A DNA stretch of 64,000 nt from the NCBI RefSeq assembly GCF_000716435.1, contig NZ_JNWO01000034.1:15963-79962 (forward strand), read 5' to 3'. The notes beneath the pieces are model-generated. The model was not told the DNA's origin and searched no databases. It worked only from the letters and a program-made list of their open reading frames with translations. This document shows, piece after piece, positions 63,959-64,000 of the stretch. The position numbers and the translations under genes were made by a program. Origin of the DNA: Streptomyces xylophagus. Lineage in GTDB: Bacteria > Actinomycetota > Actinomycetes > Streptomycetales > Streptomycetaceae. Every line of letters begins with the position of its first letter. Positions within the stretch are counted from its first letter, which is position 1.

Positions 63959-64000
63959 ACCCACCCGCAGCCGCCCCTCACACGCGAACCCCCATCACCC

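Overview
The window is chromosomal DNA from a Streptomyces or close relative. Codons end almost always in G or C, GTG starts are common, many genes appear leaderless, and the gene set includes tipA, lsr2, sigE-cseABC, disA-radA and a second nuoD. No CRISPR array, rRNA, tRNA, insertion sequence or prophage was seen. The layout matches the actinobacterial core also found in Mycobacterium tuberculosis (ppa, PBP4, DUF2342 protease, tilS, hpt, ftsH, fol genes, DUF2520, panC, coaX, lsr2, clpC, mutY, disA, radA), with Streptomyces-specific genes inserted.

Region by region. 1-7.4 kb: end of a glutamate decarboxylase gene, a ClC channel, the tipA regulator with its own MerR-type promoter, a UPF0145 protein, a DedA membrane protein, a ThrE-type exporter and pyrophosphatase. 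7.4-15.3 kb: PBP4-type carboxypeptidase, DUF2342 metalloprotease, tilS, hpt, ftsH, folE. 15.3-18.6 kb (minus strand): folP, an NTF2-like protein, folB, folK and a DUF3180 protein, partly translationally coupled. 18.8-25.3 kb: an aminoacyl-lipid synthase-like protein divergent from a membrane esterase, an acidic membrane protein and two PH-domain membrane proteins. 25.3-31.1 kb: an orphan NuoD facing a MidA/NDUFAF7-like methyltransferase, a NarL-type two-component system, and an ArsR-type regulator divergent from a small protein. 31.1-38 kb: threonine aldolase, then the coupled cofactor operon DUF2520-panC-nadB-nadC-coaX (CoA and NAD synthesis). 38-44.4 kb: small proteins, BlaI-type regulator, N-acetylglutamate synthase-like GNAT, lsr2, clpC with a ClgR-type operator. 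44.7-50.8 kb: secreted acid phosphatase, M23 peptidase, TetR/MFS pair with duplicated operators, and an AraC-VOC-methyltransferase operon. 50.8-54.9 kb: a tandem-repeat intergenic region and the envelope-stress operon sigE-cseA-cseB-cseC (minus strand). 55.2-63.7 kb: mutY, a Ser/Gly-rich surface protein, disA, radA, a sigma/anti-sigma/BACON-like fusion protein, a Cys-rich protein and a Ppx/GppA phosphatase.

The genes fall into three interlocking themes: cofactor synthesis (folate, CoA, NAD), proteostasis and chromosome control (ftsH, clpC, lsr2, disA, radA, mutY), and cell-envelope maintenance (PBP4, M23 peptidase, aminoacyl-lipid synthase, sigE-cse, sigma fusion). The observations most worth following are: the NuoD2-MidA pair, where the mammalian counterparts are substrate and arginine methyltransferase; the one-protein sigma/zinc anti-sigma/surface-domain fusion; a 20-bp palindrome between the Shine-Dalgarno sequence and the start of ftsH; a strong hairpin just after sigE inside cseA; nested tandem repeats upstream and downstream of cseC; and a long series of genes with a -10 box 6-7 nt before the start codon, implying widespread leaderless mRNAs.
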